This document shows, piece after piece, positions 49,211 through 61,478 of a DNA stretch of 64,000 nucleotides. A model generated the notes under the pieces. It had not been told where the DNA came from, made no database searches, and saw nothing but the letters and a program-made list of their open reading frames with translations. Location of the stretch: assembly GCA_016165875.1 (NCBI GenBank), contig JABBOT010000080.1:17766572-17830571 (forward strand), given 5' to 3'. Made by a program: the position numbers and the translations under genes. Within the stretch, counting starts at the first letter, position 1; each line of letters starts with the position of its first letter. Source of the stretch: Acanthopleura granulata (lineage: Eukaryota > Mollusca > Polyplacophora > Chitonida > Chitonidae).

Positions 49211-49595
49211 GGGTCATTTAGAGTAATTGGCCTGAAACAAGAATGATTATCAGATGTCAGAAGCTGACGCTTTTAGAGCACCTACATGTAAGTCCCTCAA
49301 ACATAACAGCAGCAACCTAACAGCTTCATATCAATATGACATTTACATTTCTATGCAGTAAGAAAAAGGTAGCAAGTCAATCTAAATAGGTCAGGTCAGC
49401 TGTGAACCAACCACACTGGCAAATCATTCACATCTTTTATGCCAAAATACAGCCAAAAAAAAAAGAAACAAATATAATACCACAACATACATACATTTTC
49501 AGACATGGAGCATTCATTCATAACATAACTGGCTCACCGTCAACACCCCTCTACTGGTCAGATAATAATTTATGCACACACATTATATATAGATA

Positions 49596-49619
49596 TAATA
49601 TGTATATATATATATATGT
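49596..49619. repeat. (TA)n microsatellite in 3' flank
   Basis: An interrupted TA tract (GTATATATATATATATGTA) about 110 bases past the stop codon of the LDLa gene, probably within its 3' untranslated region. Confidence 0.8.
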
Positions 49620-49729
49620 ATGGGATATATAAACAGATTTTGAATACAGATATAATTTTAGTTTTCATGTGGTTTTTTTTTTGGTATAAATATATACAAA
49701 TAATAACAATAAGAGCAAATGGCCTAGTG

Positions 49730-50004
49730 CTAGAGATTGACAGGAAGTATGACTTTGTCCGTGCTCTGACTGTAAGTCACGCTCGTGTTGGACCTGTTGG
49801 ACTTTCCCGATTTGCTGCTCGTGGGGGTATACGATCTATGATAGGAGGGCGGCTGGGAGGAATATGCGCTTGGGTGGGAATACGACTCGCGCTGCGAAAA
49901 CGGCAGATACACTGGCCCCTGATTGGCTGGAAACACCGGCTGCATGGGATAGTAGCCATGGTGACTGAAGGATGGGGGAAATCCTGCCACATGGCTGGGT
50001 GGAG
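49730..50004 (-). CDS. Terminal exon encoding the PPxY cytoplasmic tail
   Basis: The acceptor CTTTTCTCTCCTGCAG precedes 90 codons and a TAG stop. The tail is rich in Tyr, Pro and Ser and contains QPPSYHRSY (a PPxY motif), two YxxΦ-type strings (YYPM and YLPF) that could serve endocytic sorting, a basic/Ser patch (TSSKSGKSNRSN) and the C-terminus VILPVNL. The plus-strand frame of 143 codons over this exon is antisense. Confidence 0.85.
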
Positions 50005-53000
50005 CTGCAGGAGAGAAAAGTGGAAGTCAAGATTAAATGGAGGATAAGATCTTTTTTCCAATATACATATAGGCATAAATAGAGAAGTCTTTTGTTTGCA
50101 GTAACCTTTCCTTATACCCACTGGAATAAATCTACATTTCTTTGCTTTTACACCTTCATTATTATTTTTTTTTTTAACATTTTTAATTCATGGCCTGCCA
50201 CACTTGGAATATGTTATTTAACTAAAGCAAAACATAAATATTTTCCTTAAAACATAAATAGCATTACTATCTTGGAACTGGTCTAAACTGGCACTAAACC
50301 AATGTTCCTGAGTGCATTCTCTTTTGTATCACACATTTTGATTTTCTCGAACATAATTTCGTCAGAACCCAAGTGTATTGCATGAGAACTTATATAGAAC
50401 GTCCTCCTGGGATCTCATGTCTTCACAATATCCATTTGAAATGTGCCATATTTGATGAAAGTTGATAAAATATTGTTTGATATAATGCCCACATTCCTCA
50501 AAGGCTTTTCTTCTCTGTAAAACAAGTCCACAAAATCATGACCACAAACAAGATGTTTCTCGATATAACTCAGACCCTTGGTTGCAAGCCAAAGACCACA
50601 ATCTGAGTCTTCCCTGATAAAAACTGTTTTCATCATGTAGGAACGGCATTCTATATGTGACTTTTACCATGATGTTACTGTGACCTTTAAGAATTTCCAT
50701 TACCTCTCATACAACATTTATATTTTCATCAATATACATCGTACAGAGGGGATGCAGGTTGCAGGTTGGGCTTTAGCACAGATCTAATCGTGATCTTGAC
50801 AAAGCAAAGGTATAAAATATTGATACAGGTACAAAAACGGAATTTTCTTTTCTTCATCTTTTGACATTTTGCTCAAGGCAAAGATATTATGTTTATCAAG
50901 CAAGGGATTTAGAGGTTGAAAAGCATTTGGAAAACAGAATGAGTGCAGCCAGAAAAGTTCCTTGCCCTCATGCCGGATAATTTTACACAAACCATTTAGC
51001 GAAGGGCAGTTACAAAAGCTTTGTGACAATGCAAAATACGAGTGAAGACCATTACCAGCTTGAGACAACACTGCCACACTTCACACAGCCATTAGGATCA
51101 CAGACAGTCACTGACAACTGCCAAGAAATTAGAAGGACTTGATTTTTACATTTTTCTTACGTTGGTAAGGTACACTGTTTCCGTTGGAGACGACAGTTGT
51201 TGGCGTTGTGGTCACCCCGGTGTGGGTGTCGCGGGCTTTACGACACGAAGAGCGCCGACAGCAGCAGACTACTGCAACCACGACAACGATCACCACCACA
51301 ACGCTGCCCACTGTAATGGCCACTGACGCCGTCACCCCCAGAGATAAAAATTTGTTTATTATGCCTTGTTCCCCATCTGCAAAATATAAAAAAAAATACA
51401 TAGCATTAAAAATAGTAATCCTCCTTGTTAATCACTTAGTGCTGTAAAGTAAAACTCACTCAGATGTCCCAACGACAACAACAGCAACAACGAACTGCGT
51501 TCTTTACAACTTGTAACATCAAACAAATTCTTATTTTTATTCATTTGATTGGAATTTTACACCTTACTCAAGGAGGAAAACCCATGGCCATCAAGGCTGC
51601 TGTCAGAGCATCCCACACACAACCAGAAGCAAACAGATTCTTAAACATTGTGGCAACACCATATATATGTAATTCAAAGCAACAACAAGCCACTGAGTAT
51701 AATTCAGTTCTCACAGATGCGTCCCTATGAAGTCACATGATCTAATTTAAATACAAGGCAGTGGCCTAGATATATGAACTAGTGATTAACAAGCAACAAT
51801 ATAAGGTCTCTGTCTACATGTATAATGTAAACAGAAAAATAATGGTTTCAAAGTAAAAGATTAAAATGTCAGAAAGGGTATCGGCTATTTACACAGCTGT
51901 CAGCAGTGTATCATAGGATTGCCACAGGATTGTGAGCTTTAGCTATCATCCTGATTAGAAGGGCAGGACTAGGATGACTTTGTCTATAGGGTTGGTGAAT
52001 AATGATCTAATCAACACCACTGCAGGACGTACAACTGGACTCCTGCAAAACTAGCAGGGCCATATCCAGAGCAACTTCAGTTTGTGTTTCCGCTACCAAA
52101 CCAATCAAGCTGTATTAAAACGAACAAGAAAATGATGGTTTACCAAAAAAAAAAAAAAAAATCAGCTTTCAAATTTCTTTCATTCACAGACTTAAACATG
52201 CAGATTGCATTTAACAAATGGGACTGAAATGCTACTGTATTTTCACTTAAATGTAACATTTTTTTGACTTGCTACGTTGATTGATTCATTCACCTTATAG
52301 AATTCATTCACCAACTTAAGAATTTTTAGTGAACATTGATTTATTTCTTATCAGAAAAGAAATTAAGTACTGGCATTTAAAGCACGTTACCACTTTCACA
52401 CAAGAAAAGACAGAATGCCATTTTTAAGACCTTTAGGTGCTTTTCACATATGTGGAATTTTACATACTACTCCTTAAGAAAATACTGTGAATACATCATG
52501 ATTCAAAGAATCTGAGGCTTTCAAAGATATCAGGAGTCCTCCAAATTCAATCCATTCAAATTCCATGTAAACTTCATATATACATGTGCATATAGCAGAC
52601 TACCAACAATATGTCCTAACTCTTGTGGGTTTCTAATTGCCCTCATTATTCCTTCCTTGTCTTGACCACACCCCTCACTCCATCATCCATATTGGCTTAG
52701 CCAACGCTGACCATATATACAAATTTGTGCTAACTGCAAGCTATAATTCAGACATGATCAAGTAGTATTACACCTTCTTGTGCAATAATAATAAAATTAG
52801 ACGAACTCCACTATTACAACATAATAAAAACCCAGCCCGGAACCTACAGCTACGAGCATGAAAACAATTCCCCGGCCTATCGGAATCGAAATTACTGCAG
52901 TTGGCGTCCCGCACTTTCATGAACACAAAGCCAAATGATGCAGTTTTGTGCCAATAAACCTCGGAATGTCCCATCCCTTTCATCGGTGGAAATGAGACTA

Positions 53001-56000
53001 GATGTAGCGTGAATGGAAGAGGTGAAGGAGAAGGGGGACGAGACACTGTTACCGTGGTTAAAGAATCTTTCAAGAAGCTACTCGCAATACTTATCATACT
53101 GGCCTCTCGGGGCGCAGGATGACAAAGACGGCGAGAAGAAATAAAACAAATGCCGCAAGGGAAATCGCTAAAACATGGGCACTGGCTCGATGCACTTCCT
53201 TTGATATCTGCAATACGCCCTGTCAAAAAATGTTGTGCAAACCGCCAAGGCTAGGCAATATCAGCCAGCAAGGAGATTAAGTATCAGGTCCTGGGTTATA
53301 AAAACATCAATAGAGGTTTGATGGTGTTTTACTCCCCCTCCCCCCCTCCTCACTAAGGATGGTAATCAGACCTATTGCAGGGGAGGCCTGAATGATAAAT
53401 AACAGAGGGAAGGTGGGGATATAGTTCCCACACCCAGGCCATTGCCACTGATTGATTAGAACAGCTACTGTCCCTAGGGCACCTTATTGCCTCAGAGGTG
53501 GTACCGTTATCTTACACAAGTCAGGCTTAACCCGTCATCACATCTATTATAGCACAGGTTACACTGGTCAATAGTCAGACTACAGCATCAGTGTTGGAAG
53601 TATAGAGGCCAAACAAATACATGTGTAAACAACAGTATAACACCTATCAGCACACAATACAAGTATTTAGTTCGGATTTAACATACACTACATGCCTCAC
53701 AAAAGACACATATTAAAATGACGCAGAAAATCATGAGCAATTTACTGTTCACATTTTTTCTATCAATGCCTAAAACCTATGTCCACTATAACACAAATAT
53801 TAAAACCACACATAAAATCACGAACCATCTTCAGTTAATTTTTTTTCTTCAACTGGCAAGAAATATTAGAGCATTTATTCAAGATTTTAATATTACTGAT
53901 ATACGTCCCTACGACTCAACATGTAACCTGCATGTATTTGTATATCCAATTTACATACATAATTATTAACAAGGGCCCCTAAAAACCACCCTGTAGAACT
54001 CCTAAACTGTTTTCATACCCGTGCCGATTATCATGATTTTTCACACTTGTGTGTAACAGAGTTTGTCTATCACTACATAACATGATTCCTTCACAAAATG
54101 AAAATCTTTCACGGAAAAATCTGTCACAGAATTTTCATGTTATATAGCTCAGTTGTTCTTAATACATTACACAAGTGAAATTTAATTGGAATACATGTTT
54201 TTGCTTTCAGGCTTGTTAATTCAGAGCCATCCAGTTCATCTAAACTCATGAAATCAAACCAAATTCATCATGCTGTAACTTTTATCAATTGCCTTGATAA
54301 CTTCTTGATCAGGATTCATATCAGCACTATCTGCGTCATCACGGGAACCTCTAGGCAGAACTGAAAACTGTCAAAATGTAAGACTTCCTAGCATATCAAT
54401 TACGGAGGTTAAAAATAAAAAAATAAAAAAATCACCATTGCTGCAGTAAGAGGGAGATCAAAGAGAGGACTTAATCAGGTGTGCCATCCTCATAGTTTTC
54501 TGCTTGAGCTGTGCTTCCCTGTTACCTGCCAGTGCCACCCTTTGATGTTGATATTATGGCCTAATCGGGCAATGTCGGATCATTACATTCATCACATGCA
54601 TTTGTATCCGCAACTAATTAATGGCTATGTCAGATTTGGCAGGGTATGGATGCTAACTGATGCATCTAGAAAAGGTCATTATTCATACGGTACTCTGCTG
54701 ACTAAACCAACAGGTATGCATCCAGATTTTCATCACCATTATGTCAGCGTATGCATTCCACAAAGAAAACCAAAACACTGTATTCCCTTCACAAGTGTAG
54801 CTTCATACTCTATGTAACCAAATACATGCAAGATAATACACAGACATAATACATGGAGAGAGAGAGAGTGGACTGGAGGGGGGAAAGGGTTGCAGACAAA
54901 TGACACCTTAATTTAACTTTATCCATGACTAATGTTGCTCAGTTTTCCTGGTTTGCACAGTTCTGCTGGTCTTGAAATGGTGTTTCGAGGTTTGTTGGGT
55001 AGGCAGGCAGATGTGCTACCGAAAAAATGTAATTAAGTTTTAGCACCGTAAAATAATACTTTATGACTAAATACTGCATGGTTTCTAAAAAAAAAAAATG
55101 CGCTTTTTGGGGAGAGGAAATTTTACGTCACTGTTCTGCTGTAGTTTTAACAAAAAACAAATGTAACATCTATGCCTAAAGTACTCAAAAATACTTGTGG
55201 CCATAACAAATACAATGCTTACAATCCCAATCGATATTAAATTCTCTATGTTGGAAAATCTATGTTGCTCACAACAGCAGGAATCAGCTGGATCAAGCAA
55301 TTAACCTGCTGGAGGGTTAAAAACTGAGGTATTATGATACATGTAGGCCTAAAATTGGACATCAACTGAGACGTGATGACCTACATACATGTGTGCCTCC
55401 CTTGTGCACTTGGGCTGATTATTTCAAAACCTCATTTTGGCTCGTCACACGAAGACCCTGGCACTATGTTCTTTTTAGTAACACAGATCAGATCCTTGAC
55501 TTGCCTTAATTTCCATTAGCTATTATAAACAAGCTAATCAGATTCATCTTTCGCTCATACAATCATGTACATGTACATTTAGCAAGATTCAATAATTATA
55601 AATTAGATTTATACAACAAATCAGATTCATGTTATCCTAGACATGGAAAAAACAAATAAAATAGACATATAAAAGAACAAACATAACACATTAGATTCGC
55701 ATTTGTCCACACAAAGCAAGATTCAACCACTGCAAATCATCATAACATATGGGAATAACTTAAAACTTTTCCAAAAAGTGCATTTTTACAGGAAAATAAA
55801 TGTCATAAAATAGACTTCTTTTGGTGCCCAAACCTACCTTTTCTCCGAAGTATATCATCTTACCTTCCAAGGAGACCTTGATCTACCTTTTCTAAGATCA
55901 ATACAGATCTCCAGGAATCGACAAAAGAACACTAAATGGACGAAATTTAAAATCAAATTTTAATGTATACAACTGCACAATCCTTCAATTCCTGTAATTA

Positions 56001-59000
56001 TTCAATCTTTTTGCTTATTTGCAGAATGTTTATTGAAAAACATTCTGAGGCAATTACTTTGTGTAGACTGAAAAAATACTTATATACTTTCTTTGGATGC
56101 CCTGAAATCAGCCAAGTCAACGAAGAGTTTTTCAAGATCTGCAGAATCAAATTAATAAGTTACTTAATAAGTTAATAAATCATCTCATTTTCTAGGATTC
56201 CCAGAGAGTCAGTTACAAACTGTTCAGTTATGCCAGAAAACTTATTTTTGGTATATTAATCATTATGAACATGTGGGGGAGGGGGGCAATCAATGGAAGA
56301 GCCAACTGTTTAATTGGAAAGTACCAATTAATGGAGGATAAATCCTAATATAGGTCTGACAACTCAACCTTGCAGCCATGGGAGTTTTCACCTTCAAGTC
56401 TCTCCATAACCTCTATGGCAACATCCTCTGATTTCTCAGGTATCAGATTACATAGCCAGATATGAAATACACCTGGAGCAGTAACGAGCTGCTGGGAACC
56501 TGATTACATCAGTCAGAGTGCTGACCTGTCCTAGCACTTGAGCCCATCACATTACAGGTGTGTCCAGATGACGGTAATTGTTTCAAGTCCCGTAATACTA
56601 GATGTTGACCACAGGCCGTGGTCATGAACAGTCTCTGTGTAAATCAACAGATGTACATGTATAAGTCACAATGAACCTGAAGTCTTCGCATTCATGATGC
56701 ATATGAAGTAAATACTATATCAAGATCTAAATCAAGACCTAACTCCACCCAACACCCCCCATCCTCACTCTGCCCCACCACCTCCCTCAAAAAGCTCCAA
56801 TTAGACACTGGTCTAATCTAAACTATTTCTGCTGCTTTGTAAATTTATATCAGTCCATATTTAGGATAACAACATACCTTCCAACAAAGTTGAAAATACT
56901 TTCTATGGGCATTAAAGCTCTCATAATCAGGTAAACTGAGCAGTAACTTTCTCATGGAAATAAATGAGGTCATATTGAGTACATGTAAACATGCCAAATT
57001 CTGATGTGAAGCTACTTTATAATGGCATAAAGTATAATCTATATCTGTCATGGTTCCTTTTGTTGCTTTCTGTAAATGTGCAACACCTTTATATCACAGG
57101 ACATTCTAATCAGGTATTTTTATGAACATGCAGTCTGCAAATGAATACAGACGCTGCGAAATTCTCAAAGCTGTTCTGGAATGAAATTAATTACATCAAA
57201 TATAAATAAGCACAAGCACCAAATTTTGGACACTGCAGTGATCTGATTTTTCTGCTCGTACAAGTTTCCAGAATTTCGATAATTAAGCTGGAACGTGTTG
57301 CTTACAGCTGTCACATTAGTGAAGATTCTTATTTCATCCAGATTATGAGTGCATTCATTCTGCAACATATGCCATGGGCAATTCCTGACAAATACAACCA
57401 GGCTCCTCTGGACTATCAGATCAAGGTCTGGCCATGCTGGGCGTCTGTCGAATTTACTTTTCGTTTCGATACTAATTACCACCGGCTAATAAGGCTACTA
57501 AAACTTCGCCTCTGCACCCGCAGGCTGAAATACAACTTAAAGTTGCCATGGTTATCAATGAGCCTGTGCTGGACACTATGCCTTGCGAAATTCCCGCAGT
57601 AACAGGTGGTCAATTCTTATAGTGCCCGATTCTCACTGTCCACTCTTTCCCCTCTCCACATAAGGTTAGGAATCTGGTTACCACACAGCCATTTCTAACT
57701 TATGTCAAAATCTGAAGTACCATTTAGAGCTTATATCAGGGCCCTGGAAATCAAAATTCTCACTACCTGTTCAATGTTATCTTAACACAAATGTTTCAAA
57801 ATTTCAAGTTTCTGTACAACAAAATAAGCCTTGTGGAGAGGTTTTCAATTTTGGGGAATAAGCCACTGTGCCATGTGACTACCCTGGGTAACAATAAATT
57901 AAAGTTTCTCCACAATCCAGGATGTTCAAGAAGTCTTAAGATTTGGAAGGTCTTTCCACTGCCACTCACTTCTTTGCATTTATTTCCTTTCCCTTTCAAT
58001 TTAACATCACACTGTATATTGTACCTAATCTAAAAATAATGATTTTTGAATTTAAATCCTTTCCAAATGGCATCAGTTCTTTGGCCAATCAAACATGCAT
58101 AACCCTGTGGGAGACAGATCAAGTTCCAGCAAACCGATTGGACAGATTGCTGTATTTCCATTTAGCATGAAAAATTGCACCTGCAAGAGACTCATAAAGG
58201 TCTTAAAATTACACTTCTTATGCCAACTCTTGAGTTTGTTTTTATTTTTTTTTTTTGGATGAGAAATTAATCAGGCTTCATAAAACAGCTCAAGAATCAA
58301 TGAGAATCAAGCAGAATGTGTCATTTGAAAATGCTAATCTTTAGAAGAAATATTTGTTTAAAATATTTTTCAACATTTGAAAGTTTTGTGAAATATATCT
58401 ATACCAAAAAAAAAAAATTCTCGCTTTAGTGTTAATGTGTGTGCGATGGTAAGAAAATGTGGAATGCCAAAATACAGGCTTGCTGCATGATCTAAAGTGA
58501 CAAAATACCACCCAAGTCAACTAACAAAGCCCACTTAACCACACAGAGGCTACACTGTCTACATTAAAAAGGCTGAACACAGGGTTAATGGAGGCATACG
58601 CTAAAGTTAATGGGCCATAATAGAAGCCGGTGAAAAGACGTGAGACTGCACCAATCTATGTACACATTTGTGGCTAATGGCTCAGACGACAGGCAAATTA
58701 GCCCGCCTTCTCTGTAAATGTGAGAACAGGACATATAAGTATACAATATCTGGGTGAAATTATCTACTTATCTTTATTTATCATCGAGCTCAATCTGCAG
58801 TGATAAAAGATTGGCGCTCTTGAGAGTCTAAGTGCAGGGTGGACTGGTGCAATTCTGTCTAAGTGCCACGGATTGACACTATTGTCTAACGAGGAATCAG
58901 ACAAAACAGCCCTACTCCAGCACCTGCGTGGGGCCCTTACAGTCCGGCTAGAAAAGCCCAATATCTCTAAAAAAAGGTACATACTCAACACTGTTTCTCC

Positions 59001-61446
59001 AAGCATTGAGCCCGAAAATCATACTTCCCCTCTGAGACGCGTTCGCTGAGAAAAAACACTGACTGTAATCCTAGGATGAGAGCTTCAATCCTGACGCCCT
59101 TTTCAAATCAGGCTGGGCAGAAATCAAAGCCGACAAAAGCCGAAATGTGGACACAGCTGATGATCATTTCATGCCGGCATAAACAATAAAAGATGTCATT
59201 TTCGACAGGCACGATTCAACAGTTCCTCAAGAGATATTGTTGCCAGCCCCGCCTAGTTTGAGAGAGGGCACTGGGGTCAAACCTGCCCCCCCTCCCTTCC
59301 CTTTCTCACTGTACACACGTCTCGTGTCTGCTTACGCCTGTCAATCAAACACTGTCCACACACAAACTATTAATTAATTCACACCAATTATAGCTATACT
59401 ATCTGGCAATTTTTCCCCCAGCCTTTAACCTTATAGGCCCAAATGCACTGACCTTCCCATGTAGGTATATATACTCTACATTATACACATGTATGCTAAA
59501 TTTATATGTAGGCAAATCACATTGAAAATGAAGAATACTTATTAAAAATAAGTGTAAAAGGAAACCAGCCCCTATCAGAAATGCAACCAATGTATCTAAT
59601 AGATTCTATATGTATCAGAAGATAAACCAGCTTGATTTTGGCAGTGTCCAAACCATCCTCTGGATTCAGAGAGCTTTCAGTCTGCAGCAGAGGGCTTGCT
59701 GTTGAAGTTATATATGATGCTGAAATAACATTTAGTACATTAAACCCTACTCTCAGTTCTTGGAATAAAGTAGCATCAGAAGTTTACCACGAACTGAGGG
59801 TTTTTCTAGCCAATTTTTCATTGTGATTAAAACACCAGAAACTTGACTTTCAGACAGACTTTGTATCGAGTTTTCAGGAAAGAAAATGGAGTTTTTGATA
59901 TACATCGGTAATGAAGAATTATTAAGTTTTCTTATTTGTTCAAACTAAGTGTTTAAAAAGAAATTGGCCAGGAAAAAATCTATCAACCATCAGTGAAATT
60001 CGTACAATTGAACTCTCCCTGTACACATATATGAAGAATTAATCACAACCTCAATAAACATGTATGACAAGATGCACTTGTAGCTAATTTGAAGTAAATG
60101 CATCATTGGTTGCCTGCTATACAATAGTTTCAAACCCCTCCCTCTCCCGCCCCTTCACAACAAATGCTTAAACACCATTTTAATACGCCTTGCAGAAGTT
60201 AACAATTTTCAGAAATGAGGTTGCAATTTTGCATTTTGCTACGCTACACTGATGTATTTAAATTCACATAAATGCAGAAGGTCATATGTCTCCCAGCTGC
60301 CAAAACTAGACACCGTCTGATAATTACAAATACATGTATAAAGTTATATTATATTTTGTGTATATTTCACTCGAGTGCTCGCGCCTGTCAAAACAAGACA
60401 TAAAAAACATGTATGTTTCTGGGCCTTCGGTTACGATAGCAACACACAATAAATGCCGAAACTGACATGCCAGCTGTCTGCTGAAATATACACAATCTGA
60501 AGGTGGTCTGGCTAGACTCGATCTGTCAATCAGGACTAAGTAGACCAATTAGCAAGCTCCAAGGGTTTAAGACTCTGGGTTGGGCATCTGGAGCTGGTTA
60601 CGCAACTCTACAGGGTGCCTAGTCTGCAGCTATCGGTTCCCCTGTACAAGTGCCTCCGATATCTAGTCATGTCTGATTGCTCCGAAAGTACAAAAAAAGG
60701 AGAAATAACAGGCATCGCTGACAAAAAAAGTTAGGAAATGCCGCAATAGACCGGTGAAGTAAGTAGGGAATGATAACATACGAGCTGTTCATTTGTTTGG
60801 ACTAGGTGCAGTGACATGGGCCAGGCAGAAGTTTAACAAAGGACATGAGTCGATGGGCGGATCGTAAAAAAGAAAACAGCAACAGATAAAAGTATGAAGC
60901 AAGACAAGCCCATGGTTTTGTGGATCTGTTTCTACATTCCGTAGACAAAAAAATACACTGGCATCAGGTCTAGGACTGCAAAACGATCGATGCCAGCTAG
61001 AATATAGATATGGTGAGTAAGAGAAACAGCCCACATGTAAGTTTGCTGGTTTTGCAATGAGACAGTGTATTTTCAAAAACTAACATCATGATTTACAGAA
61101 CTTATGCAAGTCTAATAGGTTTCTTGTGGATTTGTTTATTGGATTGTTGCTTCCTGAACGTCATACTGAAGAAATTTTCACTGAAACAAAGGTGGTCAGT
61201 TTTTTGGGATCAAGGAAAATGGAGTGCCTGGTGGAAACCTCTGACTTTTGGCAAGTTACTGACAAACTTTCCCACTTGTCACACACTAATGTACAGTCCA
61301 CTAATATTTGGGAAAGAACACTGGAAATAATTGATTGATTGAGATGAAAATTATGCATGCACAAGTTTAGACCAAGAGGAAGATGTATCAAATTTTAATG
61401 GACACTGGTGCAAAACATTTGGAGGTGTGGACAAAATTACGTCTAC

Positions 61447-61478
<32 letters not shown>

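Noticed and set aside
49616..50047. 143-codon plus-strand ORF
   Set aside because: It is antisense to the well-supported tail exon of the LDLa gene; the open frame comes from the coding bias of the other strand.
52768..53226. 152-codon minus-strand ORF, the longest in the window
   Set aside because: Cys/Ser/Pro-rich composition without a recognisable module, an arbitrary ATG and two competing frames in the same patch. Kept only as part of the CpG-rich patch entry.
55085..55300. Minus-strand ORF with a hydrophobic run (GIVSIVFVMATSIF)
   Set aside because: AT-rich translation, no splice acceptor in phase with the LDLa exon, no family resemblance.
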